The translations under genes and the position numbers were made by a program. Source: Bryobacterales bacterium (lineage in GTDB: Bacteria > Acidobacteriota > Terriglobia > Bryobacterales > Bryobacteraceae). Taken from it: DNA of 64,000 nucleotides. Below, one piece after another: positions 6,773 through 15,733 of the stretch (position 1 is its first letter; each line of letters begins with the position of its first letter). The stretch is from positions 1 to 64,000 of the forward strand of contig JAIXKK010000205.1 in the NCBI GenBank assembly GCA_026954325.1. Direction: 5' to 3'. The notes beneath the pieces were generated by a model. It made no database searches, was not told the origin of the DNA, and worked only from the letters and a program-made list of their open reading frames with translations.

Positions 6773-9751
6773 CTACCAGGGCGTGAAGTACATCCGCGAC
6801 AGGAACGCGGCCATTTGTCCCCGTGTGTTGGTGTCGTTCACACAGAACTGGCCTCCTCCGCAGCCGGTTGTGACGCCAAGCTGTTTCATCTTCTGAATGT
6901 ATTGGAAGAAGATGTTGTTCGAGGGAACATCGGTGAAGTACGGAGTGGCGGGGGACTCGAACGTGGAGCCGAACTTGGAGCGGATGAGGAAGACCGACAT
7001 CTGGCCGCGGGTGACCGAATCGTCGGGGCAATAGTCAAGAAGGTTGCAACCCGTGGTAATCCCCAATTGGCGCAGCTTCTGAATCCACTTGAATTGCGGA
7101 TGGCCGGCCGGGACATCGCGGAAAAGGGGCGCGGCCGGGAACAGGAAGTCATCCGTGCCGAGCAGGGAACGGACGATGAACACCGCCATCTGCCCGCGAG
7201 TGGTGCTGTCGTTGGGGCAATACATGTTGAGCGCGCAGCCGTTGGTGATGTTGTTGGTTTTGATGATGCGCACGTAGTCGACAAACGGGTCGCTCGCCGG
7301 AACATCGGCGAAGGGGGCCGCGAGCGACGTGCCCTTTTGCAGAAGGTGCACGACATTGCCCGCCACGTACACCGTGCCCGTGCGGGGATCAGCGCTCGGG
7401 TTCGGGCTCACGGTGTAGTTGAGAGACCCGGCGCCTACGGTGAGCGGCGCGGAGGTGAGGTTGATCCAGGGCACGCTCGAGAAGGCGAACCACGTGCACC
7501 CCTGGCCGATGCCGACCCCGCCGCCGCCGCCTTCCGCGGGATAGGATGTGCCGGTGGGGGTGACGTCCGTCACGCATTCGTGGACGCCGAAATCGCTTAC
7601 TCTGGTGACGAAACCATCACCCTGCCCTTTGTTCGCGGTTTGGAAGACGTCGGAAGTGACGGGGAAGTCGGGAGAGAAGGTCTGCCCCGCGACGTAAACA
7701 TCGCCGGTGATGTCCTGGGCCATGCCGTTGATCACATCCCAGAAGACGCCGCCGAGGACAGTGGAAAAGCGCAGGTTGTTCGCAAGAGGTTCCAGCACGG
7801 TCAGGAACCCGTCGGGCAAGGCGGCGCTGCCGGAATATCCGAACGCGTCGCGGGTGACGGGGAAGTTGCTCGTCTGCGCCGAGCCGGCGATGATGAGGTA
7901 GCCGCCCGGAAGCGTCTTCACGCCTTTGGCGAATTCGATTCCCGGCGAACCCACCAGGCCGCTCGCGATGAGCGAGGAAAGCGTGCTGTTGAACCGCGCG
8001 ACGAAGGCGTCGCCGGCTCCCTGGACGGTGCGGCTGTAAGCATTCGCCGTGGTGGGAAAGCCCGTGCCCGCCTGGCCGGCGATGACGACGCGCCCTTCCT
8101 TCTCGAGGGCCAGGGCAAAGGCGCTGTCGGAAGCCGCGCCGCCGAGCAGCGTGCTCAACAGCACTCGCTTGCCATCCTGGCTGAACTTGAGGACAAATGC
8201 GTCCTCGAGGCCGCTTTGCGTGCGGCTATAGGCTCCCGGTGTCGTGGGGAAGTCGGCCGACGTGGTGCCGCCGGCAATCCAGATCTCTCCCGCCGGGTCA
8301 ATGACCATGGCGTTGGGCGTGTCTATGCCAAGAGCGCCTCCGAAGTAGGTGGAGAATGTGAGCGTCACCCCCGTCGGGTCGAACTTGGTGAGGAAGCCGT
8401 CGTAGGAGCCGCCGTAGGTGGTCTTATAGGCTCCGGGGGTGGTGGGAAAATTGGTGCTGTTCGTTTGGCCCGCGACGGTAACATAGCCCGCGTAATCGAC
8501 GCCGATCGCCTTGCCCACTTCCTGAGTGTCGCTGGTGCCTAGATAAGTAGACCAAGTGAGGACGTTGCCGTCGGGAGAGAGCTTGCTGACGAAGGCGTCC
8601 TGCACGCCGGAGAAGTTTTTCTGATAGGCGTTATTCGTGACCGGAAAGCCGAAAGATCCGGTGAAGCCGGTAATGTAGGCGGCCCCCGTGGCGTCGGCGA
8701 CTACGCTGGTCGCCTGGTCCTCATTCTCCCCCCCGAGGAAGGTGGAATAGACCAGCACCTGTCCGGTGACGTTGAGTTTCGTGACGAAGGCGTCGTTGAA
8801 GATACTGGTGATGGTGTTCTGAATGGGGTGGTAGAGCGGGAAGTCGGCGGACTTGGTGTAGCCGGCGAGATAGACGGGGCCCCCCGCATCGACAGTGAGG
8901 CCGAGGACCTCCTCGCCTTGCGTGCCGCCAAGGAAGGTGGAATAGACAATGACGGGGTCGATCACAAGCGGGAGCTTGCGGTCCCATGCCGCGAGTTCGA
9001 AGCGGAACCCGCCGGCCTCGCCGTTCCGGTAGCGGGCGGCTACGGCAACCCGCTTGCCGCCGATCTCCTGGTAGACAAGCGGCCGGTGCTGGCGGATGTC
9101 GCCCGCTGATGTCGAGAGGACGAGGTCTCCCGACTCATCCACGCGGATGCGCTCGGCGCCCTTCCAGGAAAGTTCAATCACGCTCGGGTCGGCTCCAGGA
9201 GCTACCACCAGATCGTATTCCAGGCGGTTTTCGCCGCTGTAGTAGACCGCATCGATGCCCGTATAGACCTCGGGGAAGCGGACGCGCGCGAAATGGGGAA
9301 TGTTGGTGCGCCACTTGGACGGGTCCTTGCCGCGGAAGTAGTTGCTGACGCCCGGCAGTTTCTGCTCGGCGATGGCCGGTTTGGGATCGCGGGCGTTGAG
9401 GAAGGTCAACTGGAGCGGCTGTTTCAGGCCGCCGCTGACGAACCAGGCATCTTTGCCGGTGAGCAGGGTGAGGAATCCACCGCCGCGCGAGAGGAACCGG
9501 ACAGAAGGGTCGGCCTGGCCGGCGTTCGGCTCAAAGTAAAGCGGGACACGGCTCAGTTGTTGCTTGCCGCTCTTGTCGACGGCCGCGCGGCCGGCGTGCT
9601 GAGGTTGCGGAAAGAATGGGGTTGTGGGCAGTTTCGGGGGAGGCGTCGCAGAGTGTCCGGCCGCGGCTACAGGAAATGCCGCGGCAAGAAAAAAGACCGC
9701 GGAATGGAAGGTCCTCCGAAAGGTTCGCACATACGGCGATCCTTTTCTCAT
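6773..9751 (-). CDS. Secreted SBBP beta-propeller / BACON / SLH surface protein
   Basis: A 992-residue exported protein. After a signal peptide (about residues 10-31) comes an N-terminal module beginning YFEPNAGQADPSVRF, of the type that precedes SBBP propellers. It is followed by about nine SBBP (beta-propeller) repeats of the form YSTFLGG...AGxT.SxdFP (roughly 270-720). A BACON-like domain follows (about 725-810, with FSSVPWINLTS), then three S-layer-homology repeats (about 815-992). Each SLH repeat carries a cysteine pair and a TRGQM motif. SLH repeats usually anchor proteins to the cell envelope, and BACON/propeller parts suggest carbohydrate or protein binding. No enzyme motif is visible. 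Confidence 0.85.
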   Translation of the reverse strand: MRKGSPYVRTFRRTFHSAVFFLAAAFPVAAAGHSATPPPKLPTTPFFPQPQHAGRAAVDKSGKQQLSRVPLYFEPNAGQADPSVRFLSRGGGFLTLLTGKDAWFVSGGLKQPLQLTFLNARDPKPAIAEQKLPGVSNYFRGKDPSKWRTNIPHFARVRFPEVYTGIDAVYYSGENRLEYDLVVAPGADPSVIELSWKGAERIRVDESGDLVLSTSAGDIRQHRPLVYQEIGGKRVAVAARYRNGEAGGFRFELAAWDRKLPLVIDPVIVYSTFLGGTQGEEVLGLTVDAGGPVYLAGYTKSADFPLYHPIQNTITSIFNDAFVTKLNVTGQVLVYSTFLGGENEDQATSVVADATGAAYITGFTGSFGFPVTNNAYQKNFSGVQDAFVSKLSPDGNVLTWSTYLGTSDTQEVGKAIGVDYAGYVTVAGQTNSTNFPTTPGAYKTTYGGSYDGFLTKFDPTGVTLTFSTYFGGALGIDTPNAMVIDPAGEIWIAGGTTSADFPTTPGAYSRTQSGLEDAFVLKFSQDGKRVLLSTLLGGAASDSAFALALEKEGRVVIAGQAGTGFPTTANAYSRTVQGAGDAFVARFNSTLSSLIASGLVGSPGIEFAKGVKTLPGGYLIIAGSAQTSNFPVTRDAFGYSGSAALPDGFLTVLEPLANNLRFSTVLGGVFWDVINGMAQDITGDVYVAGQTFSPDFPVTSDVFQTANKGQGDGFVTRVSDFGVHECVTDVTPTGTSYPAEGGGGGVGIGQGCTWFAFSSVPWINLTSAPLTVGAGSLNYTVSPNPSADPRTGTVYVAGNVVHLLQKGTSLAAPFADVPASDPFVDYVRIIKTNNITNGCALNMYCPNDSTTRGQMAVFIVRSLLGTDDFLFPAAPLFRDVPAGHPQFKWIQKLRQLGITTGCNLLDYCPDDSVTRGQMSVFLIRSKFGSTFESPATPYFTDVPSNNIFFQYIQKMKQLGVTTGCGGGQFCVNDTNTRGQMAAFLSRMYFTPW

Positions 9752-9892
9752 AGTGGTGACTCCTACAAGGGTATTCCTCTATCTTAAGCCGTTCCAGACC
9801 GTGGCGTGCCGCGGGGCAATCCCGCCGCTTGTGGAAATGAGCAGGCCGCCCCGTGCCGCGGACCAGGCGGACAAGTGCGACAAAATGGCCTT

Positions 9893-10033
9893 ATGGGAAC
9901 AACATTCAAAGTAGGCGGCCACGTAAGTTGGAATTCCGAAGCCGTGAACTACAAAGGCTATGCCCATCATGCGAGCGAGGAGGATCCGCAGTACGGGATC
10001 AAGAGCGGCAAGACCGGCCATATCGGCGGCTGA
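9893..10033 (+). pseudogene. DUF2945 (HVA/Tudor-type) gene with internal deletion
   Basis: The 46-residue product starts FKVGGHVSWNSEA and continues directly into VNYKGYAHHASEEDPQYGI, ending KSGKTGHIGG. Both ends match the small DUF2945 (hypervirulence-associated Tudor) family as I recall it. About 14 residues that normally lie between WNSEAG and the YKGY segment are missing, as is the usual C-terminal HKGSAL tail. I see no Shine-Dalgarno at the ATG. It sits 17 bases before the DUF488 gene. Probably non-functional, or a minimal remnant. Confidence 0.5.
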
Positions 10034-10050
10034 CCGGCAATCGTCCGCCT

Positions 10051-10587
10051 ATGAAAAGAGCGTTCTACACCATCGGCCATTCCACCCGTTCCATCGACGA
10101 GTTCGTCCGTATACTGGAGAGCGTTGAGGTCACCTTCGTCGTGGATGTTCGAACCGTGCCGCGTTCGCGGACCAATCCTCAGTACAATCGCGATGTCCTG
10201 CCTCAATCACTCGCGTCATTCCAAATCGGATATGAGCACATTGCGGCGCTCGGGGGGTTGCGGGGTAAGGCCCGCGATGTGCCGCCGGACGTCAATGCGT
10301 TCTGGCGCAATGCGAGCTTTCACAACTACGCCGACTACGCGATGGGCAACGCTTTCCGCGCCGGCTTCGCCCGGTTGCGCGAACTTGGCCGCGCCCAACG
10401 CAGCGCCATCATGTGCGCGGAAGCGCTGTGGTGGCGGTGCCACCGGCGCATCATCGCGGACTGCCTCCTGGCGGCCGGCGAAGAGGCGTTTCACCTCATT
10501 GGTCCGGGAAAGGTCGAGCAGGCGCACATGACGGCTGCCGCGCATCCGGACGCTTCGGGGGCTCTCACCTATCCCGCGGCGCCTTGA
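10051..10587 (+). CDS. DUF488 family protein
   Basis: A 178-residue protein with the DUF488 hallmarks: N-terminal FYTIGHSTRSIDEFV, the VVDVRTVPRSR segment, and the conserved CAEALWWRCHRRIIAD near residues 117-132. The invariant cysteine and histidine suggest a metal- or nucleotide-related catalytic site, but the function is not established. I use the ATG at 10051, since the family begins at this point; an open frame continues upstream without family similarity. It follows the damaged DUF2945 gene. Confidence 0.8.
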   Translation: MKRAFYTIGHSTRSIDEFVRILESVEVTFVVDVRTVPRSRTNPQYNRDVLPQSLASFQIGYEHIAALGGLRGKARDVPPDVNAFWRNASFHNYADYAMGNAFRAGFARLRELGRAQRSAIMCAEALWWRCHRRIIADCLLAAGEEAFHLIGPGKVEQAHMTAAAHPDASGALTYPAAP

Positions 10588-10606
10588 GGAAACACCGGAT
10601 TGCGGG

Positions 10607-11755
10607 TCAACCCGCGAAACGGAGGATCGTTCCAACGTCGGAAGCGGCCCAGAGGGAACCGGGAGTATCGCCGGCAAGCCAGAGTCTGCCTGCCTGAAGC
10701 GGCGCATCGAGGGGCATCTCCGTCCAGTTCGAGAAATCGTCCGCGGCGAGGAAATGCACGGCGCCGAGGGTGGATGCCTTCGGGTCCGGCGGGGGCTCGA
10801 TGGCGGCGAGCACGGCTTGGCCGCCCGGAAAAACCAGAAGGTCCGTGACGGCGCGGTCCTTTTCGCGAAAGGCGCGCCCTGAACGGCCGTTTCGCAGGTC
10901 GATGGAGAAGATTTCACTGGGGTACTCGAAGGCGTCGTGAAACTCGATGAGCGCGAGTCCCCGGCCGTCGCGGGCATAGCGGACGCGCGTAATGGTTCCA
11001 AACAAGGAAGTAATGGAATGTTTCCACGCCGCTCCCCCATCGCGGGTTTCGAGAGTGATGGAAGCCGAGGGCCATTCGGGCCGGCGCAGATCGCGGTGCG
11101 GATCGCGCCATGCCGGGAGAGCGCCCGTGCGGCCGGTTCGGGGCGGGTGTGAGACTCCGGTGATGACGCCCGCCCGGGCCGTTACGAAGTCGATCCAGTG
11201 GTAGGTGGTGTATTCGGCATTCGTAGAAGGCTCGGCGGCGGCCGGGAGCGGATTCCACGTGCGCCCGCCATCGGCGGTTTCGACGATGGTCTTGTTCCCG
11301 CCGAGCGCATAGCCGTGGTCCGCGGTGAGGAAATAAACGCGAGTCAGGGATTCGTGCTTGAGCTGGAGTTTCCATGTTTGCCCCAGGTCGCCCGACCGCC
11401 ACAAACCGCTCCGGGATGCGAACCACAGGTCCTGCTCCCCGGCAAAACAGAGCGCAATGGGAGGGTCCGGAAGCGGATGCGGTCTCCATTCCCCGCCGTC
11501 CTTGCTGAGCAGCATCAGCGGCTTCTCTTCGCTCCCCGCCGCCGCAAGATATCCGCCTTCCGAGCGCGCGAAATCGGCCAACGTGATGGGACGCGAGGGT
11601 TGATGAACCACCGTCCATGCGGGGGGCTTGGCAGCGGAAATGAAGGGCGAAAGGAGAAGACCGGCGGCGGCGCGGCGGCCGAGTGGATAGGCGCCTCCTT
11701 CAGCTACCAACGCAAACGCCCTGGCTGACCGCTGAAGGCTAAAGGCCGGAACCAT
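10607..11755 (-). CDS. Ycf48/BNR-like beta-propeller protein
   Basis: Exported protein with repeated propeller blades of the sialidase/Ycf48 kind: LWRSGDLGQTWKLQL, then IVETADGGRTWNPLPAA and TLETRDGGAAWKHSI. The spaced DGGxxW turns are characteristic of BNR/Asp-box repeats. A hydrophobic segment near residues 30-42 (AAAGLLLSPFISAA) looks like a signal peptide, so the true start may lie somewhat downstream of the ATG at 11755. It begins three bases after the GAF-protein stop and is probably co-transcribed with it. No catalytic residues are identifiable. Confidence 0.7.
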   Translation of the reverse strand: MVPAFSLQRSARAFALVAEGGAYPLGRRAAAGLLLSPFISAAKPPAWTVVHQPSRPITLADFARSEGGYLAAAGSEEKPLMLLSKDGGEWRPHPLPDPPIALCFAGEQDLWFASRSGLWRSGDLGQTWKLQLKHESLTRVYFLTADHGYALGGNKTIVETADGGRTWNPLPAAAEPSTNAEYTTYHWIDFVTARAGVITGVSHPPRTGRTGALPAWRDPHRDLRRPEWPSASITLETRDGGAAWKHSITSLFGTITRVRYARDGRGLALIEFHDAFEYPSEIFSIDLRNGRSGRAFREKDRAVTDLLVFPGGQAVLAAIEPPPDPKASTLGAVHFLAADDFSNWTEMPLDAPLQAGRLWLAGDTPGSLWAASDVGTILRFAG

Positions 11756-11758
11756 GTA

Positions 11759-12355
11759 CTAGGCCCGCGGAGTGATCGGGCCGGAGGAGAGCACAAGCTC
11801 CGCGTGACTCACGGCTTCGACGGCTTCACCCGGCATACGCGCGAGCACGAGCAGGCAGCCCACCTGCTCGCCCACCGTGGTGAGCACTTCCATTTCGTTG
11901 CCCGTGTGCGCATGCGGCTGGCGGTGCTGGACGTTAATGACGCCGACCACACGGTTGCGGGCGATGACGGGGGCCGAAAGAAACGCCTCGTAGGTGTCTT
12001 CCGGCAGATCGCCGAAGAACTTGAAGCGCGGATCATTGTAGGCTTCGCGCGAGATGGCGACCATGCGGCGTTCGCGCGCCACCCATCCGGTGATGCCTTC
12101 GTTGAGCTTCAGTCGCACCTTGCCGATGGTGGAGGGATGCGGCGTATTGGAAGCACACAGCACGAGTTCGTCGTCATCAATGAGGTAGACGAGGCAGGAA
12201 TCGCAGGCGGTGTATTCGACAATGAGGTCGACGATTCCCAGCAGCACTTCCTGCAAACTCATCTCGCGCACCATGAAGCGGCTGACCTTCTGAAAGAGCC
12301 GCAGTTGTTGTTCCGTGCGTTCGAGACGCGCCTCCAAATCCTTCAGCTTTGCCAC
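11759..12355 (-). CDS. GAF-domain protein
   Basis: About 198 residues: a short coiled-coil start (KLKDLEARLERTEQQLRLFQ) followed by a complete GAF domain (ILGIVDLIVEYTACDSCLVY in part, then GITGWVARERRMVAI and SAPVIARNRVVGVINVQHR). GAF domains sense small molecules or redox state. The acceptor is unclear because no output domain is attached. I chose the GTG at 12355. The frame is open further upstream, to an ATG at 12475 with GGGAGAG before it, but that stretch overlaps a hairpin and looks like non-coding leader. Confidence 0.75.
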   Translation of the reverse strand: MAKLKDLEARLERTEQQLRLFQKVSRFMVREMSLQEVLLGIVDLIVEYTACDSCLVYLIDDDELVLCASNTPHPSTIGKVRLKLNEGITGWVARERRMVAISREAYNDPRFKFFGDLPEDTYEAFLSAPVIARNRVVGVINVQHRQPHAHTGNEMEVLTTVGEQVGCLLVLARMPGEAVEAVSHAELVLSSGPITPRA

Positions 12356-12366
12356 TACCCCATTAT

Positions 12367-12384
12367 CCCAGACGGAAGTCTGGG
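12367..12384. repeat. Short perfect inverted repeat upstream of the GAF gene
   Basis: CCCAGAC-GGAA-GTCTGGG, a seven-base-pair perfect stem with a four-base loop, lies between the divergent GAF and bactofilin genes. No T-run follows on either strand, so it is not an obvious intrinsic terminator. It may be a REP-like element or an RNA hairpin in the GAF leader. Confidence 0.6.
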
Positions 12385-12570
12385 TGGGAGGCGCAACTTT
12401 GCGAAAAAACGGGAGGTTGTCTTGCGTTTTGCCCGTCCCCCATTTAGTATGAAAGTTCGAGTTCGCAAGCCGCATTCTCTCCCCCGGCGGCTGGCGTCGA
12501 GTGCGCTCGGCATGGGACACTTGCGAAAGTGGCCCGGCGGCGAGTGCCGATTCCAGGAAGGAGTCTTCCC

Positions 12571-13128
12571 ATGTGGTCCCGTCGTAAAGAGGAAGAATAT
12601 ACGCCCAAGCAATCCTACGCTCCGCCGTCGCAAGCGGACTTGACCAAGGAGGGAATCCCCATGTCCACAATGCCCACGCGCTCCCCCGAGCCCGAAAGCT
12701 ATCGCCCATCCACCGCTGCCTCCATCGGTAAATCCGTCGTGATCAAAGGCCAGATCATCAGCCGCGAGGATCTGTACCTGGACGGGGAACTGGAGGGGAC
12801 GGTCGAGTTGCAGGAGCACCGCTTGACCATCGGGCCGAACGGCCGGGTCCAGGCGAATGTGAAAGCACGGGAGATCGTGGTCATCGGCGCCATGCACGGC
12901 AATTGCGAGGCAAGCGACAAGGTCGAGATTCGCAAGGAAGCCCGGCTGGTGGGAGACATTCGCACGGCGCGCATTTTCATTGAAGATGGCGCTTATTTCA
13001 AGGGAAGCATCGACATCATCAAGCAGGATGTCGGCAAGCCGCAGCCCGCGCCTCCGGCGCCGCGGCAGCAGGCCGCCGCGGCCGCCGCCGGAGCGGCGGC
13101 CAACCAGGTAACCGAAGTCAAGCGATAA
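12571..13128 (+). CDS. Bactofilin family cytoskeletal protein
   Basis: A 185-residue protein with the bactofilin right-handed beta-helix core at about residues 50-150: GKSVVIKGQIISREDLYLDG, then LEGTVEL, IGPNGRVQANVKAREIVVIG and GDIRTARIFIEDGAYFKGSI. Proline- and alanine-rich disordered tails flank the core, as usual. Bactofilins polymerise without nucleotides and scaffold envelope or shape functions. The ATG at 12571 has an AGGAAGGAG Shine-Dalgarno. A methyltransferase-like gene follows on the same strand. Confidence 0.92.
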   Translation: MWSRRKEEEYTPKQSYAPPSQADLTKEGIPMSTMPTRSPEPESYRPSTAASIGKSVVIKGQIISREDLYLDGELEGTVELQEHRLTIGPNGRVQANVKAREIVVIGAMHGNCEASDKVEIRKEARLVGDIRTARIFIEDGAYFKGSIDIIKQDVGKPQPAPPAPRQQAAAAAAGAAANQVTEVKR

Positions 13129-13180
13129 GCGGACTTGAAGACGCCCCTGTTGACGCCTCCACGCGAAGGCAGGGGCAGAG

Positions 13181-13894
13181 GTGTTTTTCGCAATCTTGTG
13201 GAGAGACAGGCTGAAGTCGATTTTCGGTAGTGACGAAGCACTCCCGCGCGCATCGGGCAACGGACAGCCGCCCGGGTCCGCATTCTCCGGAAATCAGCCT
13301 TGGCCCGCGGGTTATCCGGCCGAAGAGACCACTCGCCTGAGCCGGGGCCTCGAGCAGTTTCTCCTCACGCTGCGTGATCAGCCGACCTGCGCGGTTCTCG
13401 ATCTGTGCGGGGCGAATCAGGCCAATATCAACTACATCACGAATCTCGGGCACCGCATCAGTTCCGAGAGCATCCTGCACGGCCTGGACACCATCTGGAA
13501 TGATCCGAATCTGTCGGAGTCGCGAAAAATCGCGGAGTTTGTCGAGCAGACGTTCAACTATCACGCAAGCACGTTCGGCGGCATTCTCGTGTGGGACACG
13601 CTGCAATATCTTCCCGCCCCGCTGCTCGAGGCGGTGTTGGAGAGGCTGATGCTGCTGTTGAGCCCCGGGGGGATGGTGCTCTCCTACTTTCAGGCGGACG
13701 AGAAGGCGCGGGTGGCGCCTGCCTACTCGTATCGCATTGTGGATGGGAAGACGGTCATGCTGTCGCCGCGAGGCTTGAGAAACCGCGAGCAATACTTCAA
13801 CAACCGCGCGATTGAGAAGCTGTTCGAAGGCTGTGGGGCGGTGAAGTTTTTCCTCACGCGGGACCATTTGCGGGAAGTGCTGGTGCGGCGGTAA
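13181..13894 (+). CDS. Methyltransferase-like (SAM-fold) protein, motif I degenerate
   Basis: The 237-residue sequence has the outline of a class I methyltransferase: a first beta strand (CAVLDLCGANQANINYI), a DTLQYLP segment where SAM enzymes have motif III, and LLLSPGGMVLSYF matching the strand around motif IV/V. The glycine-rich SAM-binding loop (usually VLDLGCGxG) is replaced by LDLCGANQAN, so the SAM-binding function is doubtful. It begins with GTG at 13181, preceded by GGGGCAGAG, 52 bases after bactofilin, and may be an operon partner. Confidence 0.6.
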   Translation: MFFAILWRDRLKSIFGSDEALPRASGNGQPPGSAFSGNQPWPAGYPAEETTRLSRGLEQFLLTLRDQPTCAVLDLCGANQANINYITNLGHRISSESILHGLDTIWNDPNLSESRKIAEFVEQTFNYHASTFGGILVWDTLQYLPAPLLEAVLERLMLLLSPGGMVLSYFQADEKARVAPAYSYRIVDGKTVMLSPRGLRNREQYFNNRAIEKLFEGCGAVKFFLTRDHLREVLVRR

Positions 13895-13895
13895 T

Positions 13896-13914
13896 CCGGC
13901 GGGGCTGACGCCGG
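13896..13914. terminator. Weak hairpin between convergent genes
   Basis: CCGGCG-GGGCTGA-CGCCGG forms a six-base-pair stem just after the methyltransferase-like stop and is followed by CTTTGC. The T-run is poor, so this is at best a weak terminator for the plus-strand gene. Confidence 0.35.
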
Positions 13915-13924
13915 CTTTGCGCGT

Positions 13925-15664
13925 CTATGGTACGGAAAGTTTGAACGCGATCTCCTGATCGCGCGGCCGGATGTACTTGCCCGGTCTGGGCTTCAGGGCA
14001 AGCGGCACGGTCACCACCGCGACGGCTCTTCTCAGGTCTGTCTCCGGCTCATCGGTGTAGGGGTTGTGCGGGTAGACGGGCCAGCGGAGGCGCGCGGTTC
14101 GATCAACCGCCAGAGTCCAGCCGTGGTGCCGTATCGAGCTGCCCAGTTCATCCCCTCCGAATTCGATCTTGTCCCGGCCGGCTGTAACTTTGATCCCGGC
14201 GCCGGTCTCCAGTTCTTCGCCAGGCACGAGCACGAGTTGCAGCGTCAATCTTGGATTCTTCGCGGGCGTGCCGTGCCCATTGATGACGAACCGGAAATCC
14301 AACTCGTTCCCGGTAGGGGGCATGACGTAGAGGTCGCTGAAGAATGTGTTGAAAGCCAGAGAGAGACGGTCTTGCGCATTTGACATCTGAAGCCGGCTGC
14401 TGAGGGGCATATGCACCGTCCGCCCCATCAGTTCTTCCGTGAAGGTCGCCAGCTCAGGTTGCCGCTTCGAGTTTGCGCCGCTGATGATCAAGCCGGTCTT
14501 CTGGTGAAAAATGCTGAGGTGGCCCTGGCGGTCGAGATAAAAGCGGTTGTTGATGGCTTGTGTATCAATCAAGCCGGACAGGGCCACCTGCCAGGGCCCG
14601 GTCTTGCGAACACCGGCCGGCACGTTCATGCGGTAGGAATACGACGGGCGCTGTTGCGGCGCCGCTTCCACCGGGCCTTCATGGTAATAGAGCGCGTCCT
14701 GCGCAAGCCGCCCCAACTGATCAACCGTGAGTTTTTCCGGATCGAAAAAACCGGTCAGAAAAGCGGCGTAACCGCGCCCGTCCGCGAAATTTGAAAATGC
14801 GAACTGCGCCCACGCGCTCACGCCCCAGTAGCGGTTACGATCATTGAATACATCCACCGGCGTGCCGTCGAGAAACGTGGAGTTTTTGTGAAAATCCGTG
14901 GCGCGCCGCAGCGCGGGCAGCACGTCCTTATCCTTACTGAACTCCCAGTACATGGCGACCGCGCTCAAGGTCAGATGGTTGTATCCGATGGTTGGGCCGG
15001 AACGGCTGTGTTCCCCCCAATAGCCGTCCGGCGTCTGCTCCACCAAGGCGAAGCGCCGCAGCACCGCCCGGCCGAGATCCTCCCATTCCTTGATTTCGAA
15101 CAGACGGCCGCCCAGGTAAAGATTGGCCGCCCATAGTGCGTAGTGATTCGGCGATGTGCCGATGTAGGGCGAGTTGTACCACGCGAAATCCAGACGATCG
15201 CGCGTGTCCTCAACCAGCATGGCGATGTTCTTTCGGATTTCACGCTGCCAGCGCTGCCGGCGCTCGATGCCCAGTTCGCGCTCCAGAAGGCGGTAGGCAT
15301 CCAGCCACATGTACGTATCCCAGTCACTGTCTAGCCGCGGTTCGAACGTGCCCTTCTCGCTCTCGCCTGCCAGCATGTCGCCGATCTGAATGGCGAATTC
15401 CAGCATGTGCTTGTCGTGATAATGCGGGTTATCCCGGTGCTGCTTCGCGTAGAGCACCGCGGGCGCGAGAATCGCGTAGGGGAAGTGCCGCCACGATGCC
15501 TCGGCTTCCAGCGCCTTCAGGTCCGCGCCGGGGTTGGCTTTGACCTTTGCTTCCACGCGGGCCGTCCCTGCCTCCATAAGACGGAAGTAGCGGGCAGGCA
15601 AAGCATCCGCCGCGAACGCCGCCGCGGGCGCGAGCAAACAGACGAAGATGGGCGGAAAGCGCAT
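13925..15664 (-). CDS. Secreted alpha/alpha-barrel protein, heparinase-like
   Basis: A 579-residue exported protein with signal peptide MRFPPIFVCLLAPAAAFA. The first ~330 residues are helical with aromatic and acidic patches (DTYMWLDAYRLLERELG, WYNSPYIGTSPNHYALWAAN), resembling the alpha/alpha-toroid of polysaccharide lyases and heparinase II/III-like proteins. The C-terminal part is beta-rich. A motif HSRSGPTIGYNHLTLS may hold catalytic histidine and tyrosine. A role in polysaccharide handling is inference from fold-like features only. It is convergent with the methyltransferase-like gene. Confidence 0.6.
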   Translation of the reverse strand: MRFPPIFVCLLAPAAAFAADALPARYFRLMEAGTARVEAKVKANPGADLKALEAEASWRHFPYAILAPAVLYAKQHRDNPHYHDKHMLEFAIQIGDMLAGESEKGTFEPRLDSDWDTYMWLDAYRLLERELGIERRQRWQREIRKNIAMLVEDTRDRLDFAWYNSPYIGTSPNHYALWAANLYLGGRLFEIKEWEDLGRAVLRRFALVEQTPDGYWGEHSRSGPTIGYNHLTLSAVAMYWEFSKDKDVLPALRRATDFHKNSTFLDGTPVDVFNDRNRYWGVSAWAQFAFSNFADGRGYAAFLTGFFDPEKLTVDQLGRLAQDALYYHEGPVEAAPQQRPSYSYRMNVPAGVRKTGPWQVALSGLIDTQAINNRFYLDRQGHLSIFHQKTGLIISGANSKRQPELATFTEELMGRTVHMPLSSRLQMSNAQDRLSLAFNTFFSDLYVMPPTGNELDFRFVINGHGTPAKNPRLTLQLVLVPGEELETGAGIKVTAGRDKIEFGGDELGSSIRHHGWTLAVDRTARLRWPVYPHNPYTDEPETDLRRAVAVVTVPLALKPRPGKYIRPRDQEIAFKLSVP

Positions 15665-15733
15665 ATCGCTGTTGTACCACCCTGGCCGCCCGGAATTCGA
15701 CAGGCGCCTCCGTGCCGCCCGTTGAGGGCGTGC

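Noticed and set aside
6815-8542. 575-codon open frame antisense to the SBBP/SLH protein
   Set aside because: Low-complexity arginine/glutamate/alanine-rich translation without motifs, exactly opposite a well-supported gene.
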